From: Sulfobacillus sp.
GTDB lineage: Bacteria; Bacillota; Sulfobacillia; Sulfobacillales; Sulfobacillaceae
Direction of reading: 5' to 3'
Assembly: GCA_027309085.1 (NCBI GenBank)
Contig: DAIDDL010000002.1
Span: forward strand, 111,063 to 174,835
Length of the DNA stretch: 63,773 bases
A model generated the notes under the pieces. The model was not told the origin of the DNA. It saw only the letters and a list, made by a program, of their open reading frames with translations, and did no database searches. The first letter of the stretch is position 1, and each line of letters opens with the position of its first letter. The translations under genes were made by a program, and so were the position numbers. Of the stretch, positions 1-8,967 are shown in pieces.

Positions 1-494
1 ATTCCTAACCACACCGTCAAAAACTAACTGGTCCTGGAACCATTTGGTTGGGTCTACATGAGAGACAGATGTTCCATCCGGACGGGTCCAAAGGGGATGG
101 GGTGAAAAAATCACTGTTCCCGCTCTCCCCCGGACCCGTCACGTTTAGCTGGCTTCAGACATCTCTGCTGTGAAGGCTCCTCACCCCTCAGAACACCGAA
201 CGAAACTGGCAACCGAGCCAAACACGTGGCAAAAATGCCAAGAGCGGGATTGGGACAGCTTGGTTTGATGCTGCCCCACCCCAAACACCCCGTTCATGAC
301 TCACCGCATCGTGGGTAGATATAGAGCGCCGATCATCTCCGGTTTCTGCCGTTCGTCAGCAACAAATCCCCTATCACACAGCAGTGCATAGACCCCCTGC
401 TGATGGATTGCTGTCCAACCAGTTCATTCCAGTTGCGCGAAGATACCAGAATGCGAAATCCAGGCGCCTGGCCGAGATGGCCGACTCACCAGCT
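1..494. other. Gene-free stretch
   Basis: I see no supportable gene here. The only structure noticed is a 9-base inverted repeat (GACGGGTCC at 81-89 and GGACCCGTC at 132-140), which could form a long-looped hairpin. No T-run follows it, so I do not call a terminator. Confidence 0.4.
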
Positions 495-861
495 TCACGT
501 AGCTCTGCGGCGCATGGCTTTAATGGCTAGAGGTGCCAGAAGAATGGCAGTCAGGCCAGTCGCCCACGGCACTTCGGGAAGCTGACCAACTGGCGAGACG
601 TCAAACCCTTCGTCAGAAAACCAGATAAACTGCACCACTTCCGGGTGGGCTGGATAAGTGGATGGTGGAGTGAAGTCAATAGTCACGGAATCTCCTGAAT
701 GAGGTAGCGGATTCGTTGATGTTCGGTAGGCGGTTGTCAATCTGAGTGCCTTCCCATCCCCACAGTATTGGGGGAACACTACCGCCGAGCAGTCCCTGCC
801 ACGTCCATGTGGCCTGCCATTGTCCATCGCTCAGCGGTACCAGAGTTATGATGCCATACTG
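495..861 (-). pseudogene. Decayed C-terminally anchored surface protein
   Basis: Two minus-strand frames carry protein-like sequence that would make sense only if joined. One frame, from about 861 to 690, reads QYGIITLVPLSDGQWQA and onward with no internal stop. A second frame, to 495, continues with DSVTIDFTPP and ends in LPEVPWATG, a hydrophobic stretch and a basic tail (MRRR). That tail is the layout of a C-terminal membrane anchor on an exported protein. The upstream frame starts right after a stop codon (862-864), so further frameshifts probably lie beyond. I infer a degraded cell-surface protein gene. The exact shift point and the original start cannot be fixed by eye. Confidence 0.4.
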
Positions 862-1236
862 CTAAAATGCCTCCCCTGTTCGTTTCGCCGCTCGGCATCC
901 GTTTCGACCGCACAAAAAACGTCCAGTGCGCATCAAATACTCCGGGACGCAATATGTCCCAAACACTTGTGTCGGCGGGCACTCATAACGGGTATCGGGA
1001 TTTTGTGATGGATCGACGGCCCGTGATGCTGAAACAAAGCCGGAATGTTTGTTGATCGGGGCCGTTTTTCGAAACAGGGCTAATCGATCAAAATGGGTGG
1101 ATCCGGAGGCATCCCTTAATGTGCTAACGCCCCCGAATCTGCCTCATTTGCTGTGTTAAGTATTCCGGCTCAAGCAACCGGACCATCCTCACCAAGCGCA
1201 TGGGTCACCGGGCCTACGGGCGAGCTCTCCTGTTGC
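862..1236. other. Gene-free stretch, probably eroded upstream part of the surface-protein pseudogene
   Basis: An open minus-strand frame from 982 downwards (MPADTSVWDILRPG and onward) may be the eroded upstream part of the neighbouring pseudogene, but nothing ties it to a known family. The rest holds nothing I can support. Confidence 0.3.
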
Positions 1237-2067
1237 TCAAAATGCAGGAATGTCATGCGGCAACGGTTCTTGAGGCCCGTGGTCGCGGCGCCGCTCGGCG
1301 ACCTGCTGGCAGTCCGGGCAGTCGATGTCCTCAGGATCGAACACATGAACGCCATGTTCGTGCACGTCGTGCACCGCCTGCCAAAGATCCCGATTGTCCG
1401 GCGCGTCGGCGTCCTCGGGTAGGCTGTCCGATTGGATGGCCTGGGATGACCATGCCGGCACGCCCATGGCACACAAGGGACACGGGTCCGTGGAGTCGTC
1501 GCTGCTCACACACCACCACGGCACGAAAATTGGGATGGGATTGTGCACACTCAGATCCCGCTCACGCAGGTGGCCACAAAAACGGAAGCCGGGCGGCGCT
1601 TGCCGATTCAGCCGCTCGATGAGTCGCCCGACGGTAGAGTGCGGATCCCCTCGGAGGAGTCGGGTCTGGGCTCGCAGGTGCAGTTCTTCCGTGATTTGGG
1701 GGCTGATCAGGCAACGCCCCAGCGACCGCTCGCGAATCCACGCGGAAAGGTGCGCGAGCGCCTCGTCCTCGTCCGCAAACGGACGGCGTTCCGGACCGAC
1801 TTGAAACCGGTGGACGGTATCGCCCCACGATTCCGGGCACAGCGGACACCAATTCCGCATGCCGTTCCGCGCGTCCACGATCATCACCCGGCTCTCATGC
1901 CAATGCAGCCAGATGTCGTACGCCCGCTCTGCCTGACTGATCGCTTGCGGCATCATGACGGTCCATTTTAACGGACTGTACAGTTCGTCCAGGGTGGTCC
2001 ACTGTTGGGGCCATTTGTTATCCATTTGAGACCCGTTCCCCTTTCCATTAAGCCCCATCGCATCCAC
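1237..2067 (-). CDS. Conserved-looking hypothetical protein with three CxxC motifs
   Basis: A 276-residue open frame, by far the longest in this area, with balanced amino-acid use. Three CxxC motifs are visible: CPLC at residues 74-77, CPLC at 196-199 and CPDC at 250-253, together with a His-rich stretch (AVHDVHEHGVHVF) near residue 235. This suggests a soluble zinc-binding protein. I do not recognise the family, and no membrane segment or signal peptide is present. The start at 2067 is uncertain; the internal ATG at 2025 (MDNKWPQQW) also has a purine-rich AAAGGGG upstream at a long spacing. It stands alone, with no obvious operon partner. Confidence 0.6.
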   Translation of the reverse strand: MDAMGLNGKGNGSQMDNKWPQQWTTLDELYSPLKWTVMMPQAISQAERAYDIWLHWHESRVMIVDARNGMRNWCPLCPESWGDTVHRFQVGPERRPFADEDEALAHLSAWIRERSLGRCLISPQITEELHLRAQTRLLRGDPHSTVGRLIERLNRQAPPGFRFCGHLRERDLSVHNPIPIFVPWWCVSSDDSTDPCPLCAMGVPAWSSQAIQSDSLPEDADAPDNRDLWQAVHDVHEHGVHVFDPEDIDCPDCQQVAERRRDHGPQEPLPHDIPAF

Positions 2068-2565
2068 CCATTGCTATGGTGCGGCACTTCATCGCCCTCA
2101 ATTGTGGCACAAATACAGCGTGGTGACACCAAAGCTCGATTGGGCCCGCGTAGTCTGCCGAGTCGCTCCGCCCACGAAAACCTTGTGACGTGGCGAGAAA
2201 GGGGTCAGGTCAAACCGGTTATTATCCACCACATGGTCTAGTCATCAACCGATTTTTGCGTCGCGGTGCTGACCCAAGGCAGGTCTGCCGACGTAGCTCA
2301 TTGGTTGTACGCGGCCTCCGCGTTCGTGTGGCCCAGATCGAGTTCCTCCATGCCGGTCACCATCACCACCTCCGGATCCCCTCATAACAAAAGCGACGTA
2401 AGGAGCGTATGCAAAAAGCACAGGCCCCTTACGCCGCTTCACTCCCCAAAACGTATTGACCCCAGCTCACCACTGTTCTGCAGGTCCATTGTCTGGAATG
2501 CCTCATTCTGTCCGCCATGGTATGAACTTCCCCGGTCGCGGCGGCATCAAACACGCCCCATTGAT
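2068..2565. other. Gene-free stretch
   Basis: Only short overlapping frames with no family resemblance were found. One minus-strand frame around 2270-2380 reads EELDLGHTNAEAAY before a stop; it may be the trace of an old gene, but I cannot assign it. Confidence 0.35.
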
Positions 2566-3522
2566 TTACCCTTGGGTATAGGTCTGGGTCGGGGACGCGA
2601 TGAAGTTGGCATTGCTCATCTCAAAAAGCACGGTGACCGTATAGGTGCCCGCAGCCAATGATGACGGCGGGGCAAACGACACACTCTTGGTGCTGGTGCT
2701 GTAATCGGACACCGGAACGTTTTCACTGGCGATAAGCGTACCGTTCTGGTCAAAACTCGCCGTGATGGATGTCGGTGTGCCACTCACCACTGCCCCGCTC
2801 GGTATAGCCGCCTGAATCGTCGGCGAAGTTGTCGGCGAAGTTGTCGGCGCTGTGCTCTGCGTTACGGAAACAGCACTGTACCCAGCGCCCTGCGCATCAT
2901 TAATGGCGTCCGGCATTTTAGCGTAGGCAATGAAATGGTAGGGGCCGGCGGCTGATGCCGTAAAGCTGTAAGTGCTGCTGTTGCCATAGTTGCCACTCGA
3001 CGTCCATGTGCCGTCAGGTGACTCATACCAGAATTGATAAAGAACCGGGGAAATATTAGTGGAGCCCGCGGTCAGTGTGACCACCTTCCCCTGCGTGACT
3101 GTCGCTGGCCCCGACACAGTCACCGCACTGCCAACAAATGCGCTGACCACTGCGATGTCACCATCGGGGGCCGTGTTTACGGGTTTCGAAAAATTACCCC
3201 GCGGTGCTGCATAGACAGTGACGAGATAGCTGCCATCCGTCATGTTCTTCAGGCTCACCGTGTTGGCCTTTGACCAATTTTGAGCCACACTCCAGGTATT
3301 GCCCTTTTCCACCCAAAATTGGTATTCCGGATTGGCAATGTTCGTGGATGCCGCCGTAAAGGTGTCACTGCCTCCCAGCGTCGGTGCCTTTTGCGCCTGA
3401 GTCAGCGTTACCGTTGCGGGCGACGCCGCCAAGGCGGCGGTTGCTGGCAATAGCCCAACCAGCACTAAAGAGGAGCCGATAAGAAGACCACTGATTTTCT
3501 TCACACTCGCCATTCTAGACAT
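2566..3522 (-). CDS. Secreted two-repeat surface protein
   Basis: About 318 residues. It begins with a clear signal peptide: basic MSRMASVKK, a hydrophobic core, and an ALA-A cleavage site near residue 32. Two similar modules follow, each with a YQFWxE start and an aromatic NW/NY centre (YQFWVEKGNTW and YQFWYESPDGTW), which I read as beta-rich triple-tyrosine/Ig-like repeats. Then comes a Thr/Pro/Ser linker (TTSPTTSPT). The C-terminal 67-residue domain matches the C-terminus of the lipoprotein at 6568-7113 (SFDQN, VSFxPP, AGTYTVxVLFE). The start at 3522 is chosen because GAAGGGGG lies about 10 bases upstream; the frame extends to 3558 without a better site. Its role is probably extracellular, binding or wall-associated. 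Function is unknown. Confidence 0.75.
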   Translation of the reverse strand: MSRMASVKKISGLLIGSSLVLVGLLPATAALAASPATVTLTQAQKAPTLGGSDTFTAASTNIANPEYQFWVEKGNTWSVAQNWSKANTVSLKNMTDGSYLVTVYAAPRGNFSKPVNTAPDGDIAVVSAFVGSAVTVSGPATVTQGKVVTLTAGSTNISPVLYQFWYESPDGTWTSSGNYGNSSTYSFTASAAGPYHFIAYAKMPDAINDAQGAGYSAVSVTQSTAPTTSPTTSPTIQAAIPSGAVVSGTPTSITASFDQNGTLIASENVPVSDYSTSTKSVSFAPPSSLAAGTYTVTVLFEMSNANFIASPTQTYTQG

Positions 3523-4751
3523 GTTAGATGAACCCCCTTCTTCCGTTACCACCGGCATCCTACCCCGGATACCGAAGGCCTGTCCGCTTTCCGTCTTCTA
3601 TTGCGCTCTGTGCCCCGCGGGCACGGAATTCGGATCTCCGCTATTTGGCTCGCCGTGCAAGTCTATTCTCCACGAAATCATTCATCGTATCTGGAGACAG
3701 GCGACGTCGCTGTGTCTCCGGTACCTCATACCCAAAGGCCAAGCATTGAGCAGGAGATTTAACATTCCCTTTAGGGCAAGTCTCTGAAACTGTTGGATGC
3801 CCGCCTGCATGGCTCCAGTTACGCAAGCCCTTCACCCCGGCAGGCTCACAGCGTTTGCAGCTAGCATGGTGCACTCAATCAAGGCAAATTTGCAACTCAG
3901 TTTCCAGATGATGATGCGCAAAGATTTCCCTCACTATCTTCATGCCCACTGCGCCAGACTGCGGCTGCCATCCTGCGCATATCAAGCCCGCTTGTGCTGG
4001 GATAATTTCGCCGTCAACCAAAAAGGAGAACCAGCATGACCAGATTGCAAACCTATCAGATGCCCTTCATGCTGTTACGCCTATAATACCCTGAATCCAC
4101 TGCCGCGGTATCCCTTGGACGACAAATTTTGGTAAATTCTCTGTATGACGTCAAAAATACTTAATAGTCAGGCGGCGCTCCCTCTACTTCTTCGTCTGTG
4201 TCCTGCCGAGTATCTCCCACAGCAACCCAATTGAGTGTAAAGCTCAATACCACCGCAACGGCCACTCTCTTGGTCCTCGCCTCGCAGCACTCTCCATGAA
4301 GTCAACCTGTAGTGCGAAATATACTCTTACCGCTTCACCCCAAACCCGCACCGCCGGGCTAACATTTCACCTGTCTCTATCATGAGTGCCGTAGTGCCCG
4401 CAACAGCCACCAGAAGGCCATATCCGCTGCCCCAATTCAATGGCGCAGACATGAATCCGGACTGTTGAATTCAAAATCAGCAAGAAAAACTTGGTAAGTC
4501 TTCCATATTTCCTCAGCATCTGTTTCTTCTTGTGTCATAATAAAAATATGGACAGTCTACCGTTTCAACTATGTCCGTGAGAAAATTATCCAAATAAGCG
4601 GTTTCTTTAATGCTACATTTCGACAAATGCTTCTGTGAATATATGGTACTTTGTATTCTGACATAGAACTATTATTTGGTAAAAATGAGTGGGTTCACGA
4701 CTTTATGGGCGTTAAGAGCAAAGAAATATAGCATATGCTAGGAGGAGAACG
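3523..4751. other. Gene-free 1.2 kb between divergent exported-protein genes
   Basis: The stretch separates two divergent exported-protein genes, so it should hold promoters for both. It is notably AT-rich from about 4450 onward. I cannot pick a convincing -35/-10 pair. A strong ribosome binding site (TAGGAGGAG, 4739-4747) sits at its right edge. Confidence 0.35.
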
Positions 4752-5666
4752 ATGAAACCATGGCACGCCTTAGCCCCAGCTGCGCTGGCGGTGGCTTTTT
4801 TACTGCCAGGAGCGCCAGCACTGGCTGTTCATGCCCCAGTCTCTCCGCAATCAGGATCTCGCTATGGGGCAAACCGTCAAGTGTACGCCTCTGCTCTGTC
4901 TCCATCCACAGTGAATTTGGGAGTCAAGGCATTTGCCACTGCAACCAAAGGCCCGACAATTACTGTGACCATCAATGGCGTGGCACAGCAGTTAGCATTG
5001 CCGGCTAATCTCAGTGAAAACACGACGTATACTATCCAGCTGTTCACCATCGTCAACGGCCAACCCGTCATATTGCCCCCGGTGTCGTTTTACGTGAATA
5101 CGTCAGGGACTGTTGTAAATACGCCAGCACCGACGCCGACCCCGACGCCTACTCCCGCACCGCCTCACACTGAGTCAGCTGCTCTCAGGCTTGAGAATGC
5201 GTTGCACGGCTTGCAAATTGAACATGTCAGCCTGCTGTTCGCCTACCTGGAATCCATTCAGCTCACCCCGGCGCAGATCGGGCAAATTGACTCCAATGCG
5301 GCAGCAATTCCCGGGTTGTTCGGCAACATCACCAATCCCAATCAATTGTCCCTTGGGCAAAAAGAACAAGCGGTGAACTTGTTTGTAAGCAGTGCTAATG
5401 AGGCCGATCTGCAAGTTGTGCCGGTACTGGCAGATAGTCAACCAGTAAATCTTGTGACCTACGTCGCAACCCCGAAGAATCCTCTGGAAATTGATCTGGA
5501 GAATGAAAGCGGTAGCGTTCTCGCCGTCATACAGCCCGAGTATTACGATGTCGCTACCCCAGAGCTCGAGGCGTTCATCAATAACGTGGCAATAGCAGCC
5601 AGCGCAGCCTATCAGCTGGAGCACAGCGGGCAGTTCGTGGAGATACCGCACGGCCAGCTTCCATGA
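4752..5666 (+). CDS. Secreted protein with Pro-Thr linker
   Basis: 304 residues with an N-terminal signal peptide (MKPWHALAPAAL, hydrophobic core, ALA-V cleavage site near residue 26). An N-terminal beta-rich domain runs to about residue 122. A PTPTPTPTPAPP linker follows at about 125-138, then an alpha-helical acidic C-terminal domain with no recognised motif. There is no LPxTG signal or C-terminal anchor. The start is well supported by AGGAGGAG six bases upstream. It is the first gene of a plus-strand group with the sortase-fold protein (5778) and the lipoprotein (6568). I infer an extracellular or wall-linked role; the function is unknown. Confidence 0.75.
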   Translation: MKPWHALAPAALAVAFLLPGAPALAVHAPVSPQSGSRYGANRQVYASALSPSTVNLGVKAFATATKGPTITVTINGVAQQLALPANLSENTTYTIQLFTIVNGQPVILPPVSFYVNTSGTVVNTPAPTPTPTPTPAPPHTESAALRLENALHGLQIEHVSLLFAYLESIQLTPAQIGQIDSNAAAIPGLFGNITNPNQLSLGQKEQAVNLFVSSANEADLQVVPVLADSQPVNLVTYVATPKNPLEIDLENESGSVLAVIQPEYYDVATPELEAFINNVAIAASAAYQLEHSGQFVEIPHGQLP

Positions 5667-5777
5667 GGTTGGCTTGTTTGTTTTCCCGTCTGGCCTGTGC
5701 GGGAGAGCTTCACAGAGCAGCGTCCCAGAGGTGTCCGCATAATCCGGCTCACGGGACCCGCTGGTGAGGGAGAGATT

Positions 5778-6398
5778 ATGCGGAAGCTGACCCGGATACT
5801 GCTATGGATTGTGGCGGGCATCCCCGCCCTATTGGCCGTGGCAGGGATAACGGCCACGGCAGTATTCGGGTGGAATACGGTCAAGCAGACGGTCTTGCTT
5901 GCTGATACCCTTATCTTCCCTTACAGACCGGCTCACCTGCAGTACCGGAAGGTTCCGGGGTTCTGGCCCACGCTTCCCGAGCCCGGCACGGCATTGGGAA
6001 CGCTTGTGATTCCCGCAGTACACATCACGGCGCCCACTGTGCAGGGCACCACCTTGGCTCTGCTGAAAAAGTCCGTTGGCCACTATGCTGCGAGCCCGCT
6101 GCCTGGCCAGGCTGGCAATGTCGTATTTAGCGCCTTGGGCAACATCACGTTTCGTAATCTCGACCATGTTAAGCCAGGAGAACGCGTTATTTTCCATTCC
6201 CGTTACGGGTCCTTTGTGTACCGGGTGGTAAGGACAAGCATCGTGCCGCAAACTGATCCCAACATCATTGTGCCGACACAAGCTTCCCAGCTTACGCTGA
6301 CTAGCGGCTACCCTTTCGTATCTCACGACCTCTCCCCCACGGAGCAATTTATCGTGTGGGCTACACCGGTTTCTGAGCCGCCGCATTCTGGCACTTGA
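5778..6398 (+). CDS. Sortase-fold protein lacking the catalytic triad
   Basis: 206 residues with an N-terminal membrane helix (about 7-30) followed by a sortase-like domain. The order of recognisable landmarks fits class D/E sortases: GTLVIPAV at 74-81, SVGHYAASPLPGQAGN at 99-114, then the two active-site strands. The catalytic His of the usual S-G-H-R segment is replaced (SALGN, Leu120). The catalytic Cys of the TLTTC segment is replaced (TLTSGYPF, Gly177). The catalytic Arg is Gln190 (TEQFIVW). Transpeptidation is therefore not expected. Since the frame is intact, a non-enzymatic binding or scaffold role for its exported neighbours is plausible. The ATG at 5778 follows GAGGGAGAG; the longer frame from 5697 is less likely. 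Confidence 0.75.
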   Translation: MRKLTRILLWIVAGIPALLAVAGITATAVFGWNTVKQTVLLADTLIFPYRPAHLQYRKVPGFWPTLPEPGTALGTLVIPAVHITAPTVQGTTLALLKKSVGHYAASPLPGQAGNVVFSALGNITFRNLDHVKPGERVIFHSRYGSFVYRVVRTSIVPQTDPNIIVPTQASQLTLTSGYPFVSHDLSPTEQFIVWATPVSEPPHSGT

Positions 6399-6567
6399 AC
6401 GATTACTGCTGCGGTGTAGGAATCAGCTGAATCTGAGGTTGCGCTTCACATAATGACGCTTTTAGCTGTCACCTTGCTGCCGGGTCTCTCACGGCAGGAG
6501 AGCGTAAAACAATCGCTGAAGCACGGGAATGATGCCCATTAATTAATTGCACCCCGAGGAGGTCTTT

Positions 6568-7113
6568 ATGAACACTTATACGCGGCTGCTCAGTCTGGTC
6601 CCCCTCATCGTTCTGGCAAGCGCATGCGGCGCCCACACTGCGTCTGCTCCATCCCATCACAGGGCTTCCCCTTCTGTGGCAGCCACACACGCCCATTCCC
6701 GGTACTCAGCCAGCCGCAACAATCATAAGCCCACAGTTGCGAAGTCCACGGCGCCAAACAGCGCCGGATCAAATACTGGCGCGGCTCATTCCACTAAACC
6801 CGTCTCGTTGCCGGTGATCTCAAAGCCGTCTACCGCCCAGGGTTCCGCAGCCCAGAACACTGCACTAGTCATCGCGCCTCCCAGTTCTGCGCCGGCGGGA
6901 GCACCTTCCGCCATGACGGTGAGTTTCGATCAGAATTCCCATTTGGTGCAGTCCGCCAACATCACTGCAGAGAGTTTCAATATCGGTGCGGATACGGTGT
7001 CGTTCACTCCGCCAAGGGGCCTGCGGGCAGGCACTTATACGGTGATAGTGCTTTTCGAGTATGGGAACGGCAAGTTCTTTGCCTCGGCACCCAAAAGCTA
7101 CGTGAACAAATAG
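6568..7113 (+). CDS. Lipoprotein sharing a C-terminal domain with the 2.6 kb secreted protein
   Basis: 181 residues. The N-terminus is a lipoprotein signal (MNTYTRLL, hydrophobic stretch, LASAC with the lipid-accepting Cys at residue 20). A Ser/Ala/His-rich low-complexity segment follows to about residue 105, probably spanning the wall. The last 67 residues match the C-terminal domain of the secreted protein at 2566-3522 (SFDQN, PP-L-AGTYTV-VLFE, F-AS, K/T-Y). The start at 6568 has a perfect GAGGAGGT seven bases upstream. It probably belongs to the same expression group as the sortase-fold gene, with a 169-base gap. The domain function is unknown. Confidence 0.75.
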   Translation: MNTYTRLLSLVPLIVLASACGAHTASAPSHHRASPSVAATHAHSRYSASRNNHKPTVAKSTAPNSAGSNTGAAHSTKPVSLPVISKPSTAQGSAAQNTALVIAPPSSAPAGAPSAMTVSFDQNSHLVQSANITAESFNIGADTVSFTPPRGLRAGTYTVIVLFEYGNGKFFASAPKSYVNK

Positions 7114-7585
7114 ACTCCGGTACCTCGCAGCCTTGACCACCGAATTTCGCACTGCTCCGTTCATGTAGAACCGCTTGTCCCATTCCGATCTTGTCTTGCG
7201 GACGCAGAAAGCTCGTCTGGCTTTACCACCCCAAGTTCTTCAATGGAGACTCGGCCAGTTTAGCGCTTGAGCGTCCTTGCAAAAGCCTTCCTCTTTGCCT
7301 ATCTTATGTCAACTGCACCCACTGATCCCGGCAACCTAGAGCAGTGTTATCTCCGCCAGGGGAGTCCTTTGCTGCTAGGTGGATGTTTTCCATATTAGGG
7401 AAAATGGCATTCTGCTCAATTTCCATAATTTGTGTGCAGACTTATTGTTTGTTTTTTTATATTATTGTGCAGAAGCGGCGCCATTCGGATAGTTCCTGCG
7501 ATGGCTATCCCCCACGGGGAACATGGCTACGGCACAATGCGTTTACGCCCTTTAATTATATGCGTGCTGAAAGGAATGCTATCTA
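7114..7585. other. Gene-free stretch
   Basis: No supportable gene. The 3' half is AT-rich (a run around 7440-7465) and could hold the promoter for the RelE-like gene at 7586. Confidence 0.35.
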
Positions 7586-7819
7586 GTGAACGTGTCGTGG
7601 TCGGATTTTGCGCTGCGCGATCTCAAGCAGTTCTCTGAGCTTGAAGCCAGAGCTCTTAAAGTACAGGTTGAAGATGTTTTGAAGGTTTTTCCCTTTGAAG
7701 AAGGAGAGACCATACACATCCCCTATGACAACGATTATATCGTCATCTGCCACCGCTATGCCTCCCCTGCGGTTATCTCTGTCCTCCGCATCCAGTACAG
7801 CGAGGACGGCATGCGCTAG
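7586..7819 (+). CDS. RelE/ParE-like small protein
   Basis: 77 residues starting with GTG; AAAGGA lies about ten bases upstream. The pattern VSWSDFALRDLKQF at the start, a central helix and a C-terminal strand ending in a conserved-looking SVLRIQY segment resemble the compact fold of RelE/ParE toxins, though the match is weak and no catalytic set can be fixed. If it is a toxin, the downstream 85-residue acidic proteins are the only candidate partners; they lie 178 bases away and are not overlapping, which is unlike a normal toxin-antitoxin pair. Function is therefore unproven. Confidence 0.5.
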   Translation: MNVSWSDFALRDLKQFSELEARALKVQVEDVLKVFPFEEGETIHIPYDNDYIVICHRYASPAVISVLRIQYSEDGMR

Positions 7820-7946
7820 CGGCTGATAAGAAGCCCGGAAAGCATCGACTCGCTGCCAGGGCCCATTTGGCCGTTTGACCAGAGGTGACTGGCACAAGCA
7901 GGTTTCGCACGTAAATTCCCAAGGCGGCTGGGTCATATTGTATAGG

Positions 7947-7973
7947 ATCCCTGTCATGGTTACCTGCTAGGAT
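7947..7973 (+). promoter_or_regulatory. Dyad leader element, copy 1
   Basis: ATCCCTGTCA (7947-7956) faces TGCTAGGAT (7965-7973) across a short spacer, an imperfect inverted repeat 24 bases before the gene. It could be an operator or a leader hairpin. It is the most diverged of the four copies. Confidence 0.45.
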
Positions 7974-7996
7974 TATGGAGGAACGGGAGGACAAAC

Positions 7997-8254
7997 ATGA
8001 TCATACTCACTGAAGATTCTGCGGAGGAAATGGCTATGCTGGCAGAGTACTGGATCGCCGATTTAAAGGCGGCCGGATACGATGAGGAGGCTCTTGGACA
8101 GATTTCCAGCATACTGACGCAATGCGCGGCACAAAGCTGGCAACACTGCCATGACGATGAACATAGCGAAATCCTTCAGCAGTTTGTCGACTGGGCTCGG
8201 CAACGAGGGGTCGTGCTTCCGTGGCTCGAAACAGGCAATCCACAAGCGAACTAA
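7997..8254 (+). CDS. Acidic 85-residue protein, cassette copy 1
   Basis: 85 residues, predicted mostly helical, with no membrane segment or signal. It shares with its four paralogues the N-terminal (T/D)(E/D)DS motif followed by an EM pair, a Trp-(I/L)-(A/T)-Asp-Leu helix near residue 20, the Ser-Ser/Ile-Leu helix, a VDW(A/T)RQ segment and a C-terminal LPWLE. It differs from copies 2-4 by its CHDDEH segment and DWARQRG, which resemble copy 5. GGGAGGA precedes the ATG by a good distance. I do not recognise the family. It follows the RelE-like gene and could be a partner, but this is inference. Confidence 0.75.
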   Translation: MIILTEDSAEEMAMLAEYWIADLKAAGYDEEALGQISSILTQCAAQSWQHCHDDEHSEILQQFVDWARQRGVVLPWLETGNPQAN

Positions 8255-8293
8255 TCGGGGACCACCCAAGTTAGCAGCCCCGGTTTGTCGCTT

Positions 8294-8328
8294 AGAAAGA
8301 CCCATGGCGGTTTGGGGGGACTTTAGAG
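8294..8328 (+). repeat. 35-base trailing element, copy 1
   Basis: Begins AGAAAGACCCATGGCGG and ends GGACTTTAGAG. The same sequence recurs at 8787 and 9274, each time 40-70 bases after a cassette gene. It has no obvious hairpin of its own. It may mark the recombination unit. Confidence 0.6.
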
Positions 8329-8428
8329 ACTCCCGTCCACCACACAGATATCCCGGCAAGGCCAGGGGGAGCACGGGGACAAGCTCTCTCCCACAAATTA
8401 CCAAGGCAGGCGGACTACTTTGTATAGG

Positions 8429-8455
8429 ATCCCTGTCACGGCTACCTGATAGGAT
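8429..8455 (+). promoter_or_regulatory. Dyad leader element, copy 2
   Basis: ATCCCTGTCA (8429-8438), spacer CGGCTACC, then TGATAGGAT (8447-8455). The two arms are near-complementary. A TTTGTATAG stretch just upstream could act as part of a -10 region. Confidence 0.5.
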
Positions 8456-8478
8456 AAGGGAAAAACAGGAGGAGAAAC

Positions 8479-8736
8479 ATGACAATCATCACGGACGATT
8501 CTTCAGTAGAAATGGGTATGGTGGTGGACCGCTGGCTCACCGATTTGAGAGCCGAGGGATTCAGTGACGACGCTCTGCGGCAGGCTTCCAGTTCTCTGGG
8601 GCAGTGGGCTGCCACCAACTGGCAGCAGAGTGAGGAAGCGGGACAGGACGAGATCCTGCGGCAGTATGTCGACTGGACTCGGCAACAGGAGCTTGTGCTT
8701 CCGTGGCTGGAAACAGACAGTCCACAGCCAAACTAG
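8479..8736 (+). CDS. Acidic 85-residue protein, cassette copy 2
   Basis: 85 residues beginning MTIITDDSSVEMGM, then a WLTDL helix, SSLGQWAATNWQ, VDWTRQQE and LPWLE near the C-terminus. It is almost identical to copies 3 and 4 (single substitutions such as Ser/Gly in GFSDD). AGGAGGAG sits seven bases before the ATG. The high identity at both DNA and protein level says the duplication is recent or maintained by gene conversion. No family recognised; soluble and acidic. Confidence 0.75.
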   Translation: MTIITDDSSVEMGMVVDRWLTDLRAEGFSDDALRQASSSLGQWAATNWQQSEEAGQDEILRQYVDWTRQQELVLPWLETDSPQPN

Positions 8737-8786
8737 TGCAGTAATTCTTGGCCCAGCTCCGGCTTAGCGGGCGGGATGAGGCCTTG

Positions 8787-8821
8787 AGAAAGACCCATGG
8801 CGGTTTGGGGGGACTTTAGAG
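8787..8821 (+). repeat. 35-base trailing element, copy 2
   Basis: Same sequence as the elements at 8294 and 9274, lying downstream of cassette copy 2. Confidence 0.6.
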
Positions 8822-8917
8822 CCGCCCTCCACGCGAATATCCCCGGCAAGACCAGGGGGAGCACGAGGACAAGCTCTATCCACAAATTACCAAGTCCAAC
8901 AGGCTACTTTGTATAGG

Positions 8918-8944
8918 TTCCCTGTCACGGCTACCTGATAGGAT
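8918..8944 (+). promoter_or_regulatory. Dyad leader element, copy 3
   Basis: TTCCCTGTCA (8918-8927) and TGATAGGAT (8936-8944). One base in the left arm differs from copies 1, 2 and 4; the spacer CGGCTACC is unchanged. Confidence 0.5.
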
Positions 8945-8967
8945 TAGGACAAAACAGGAGGATAAAC

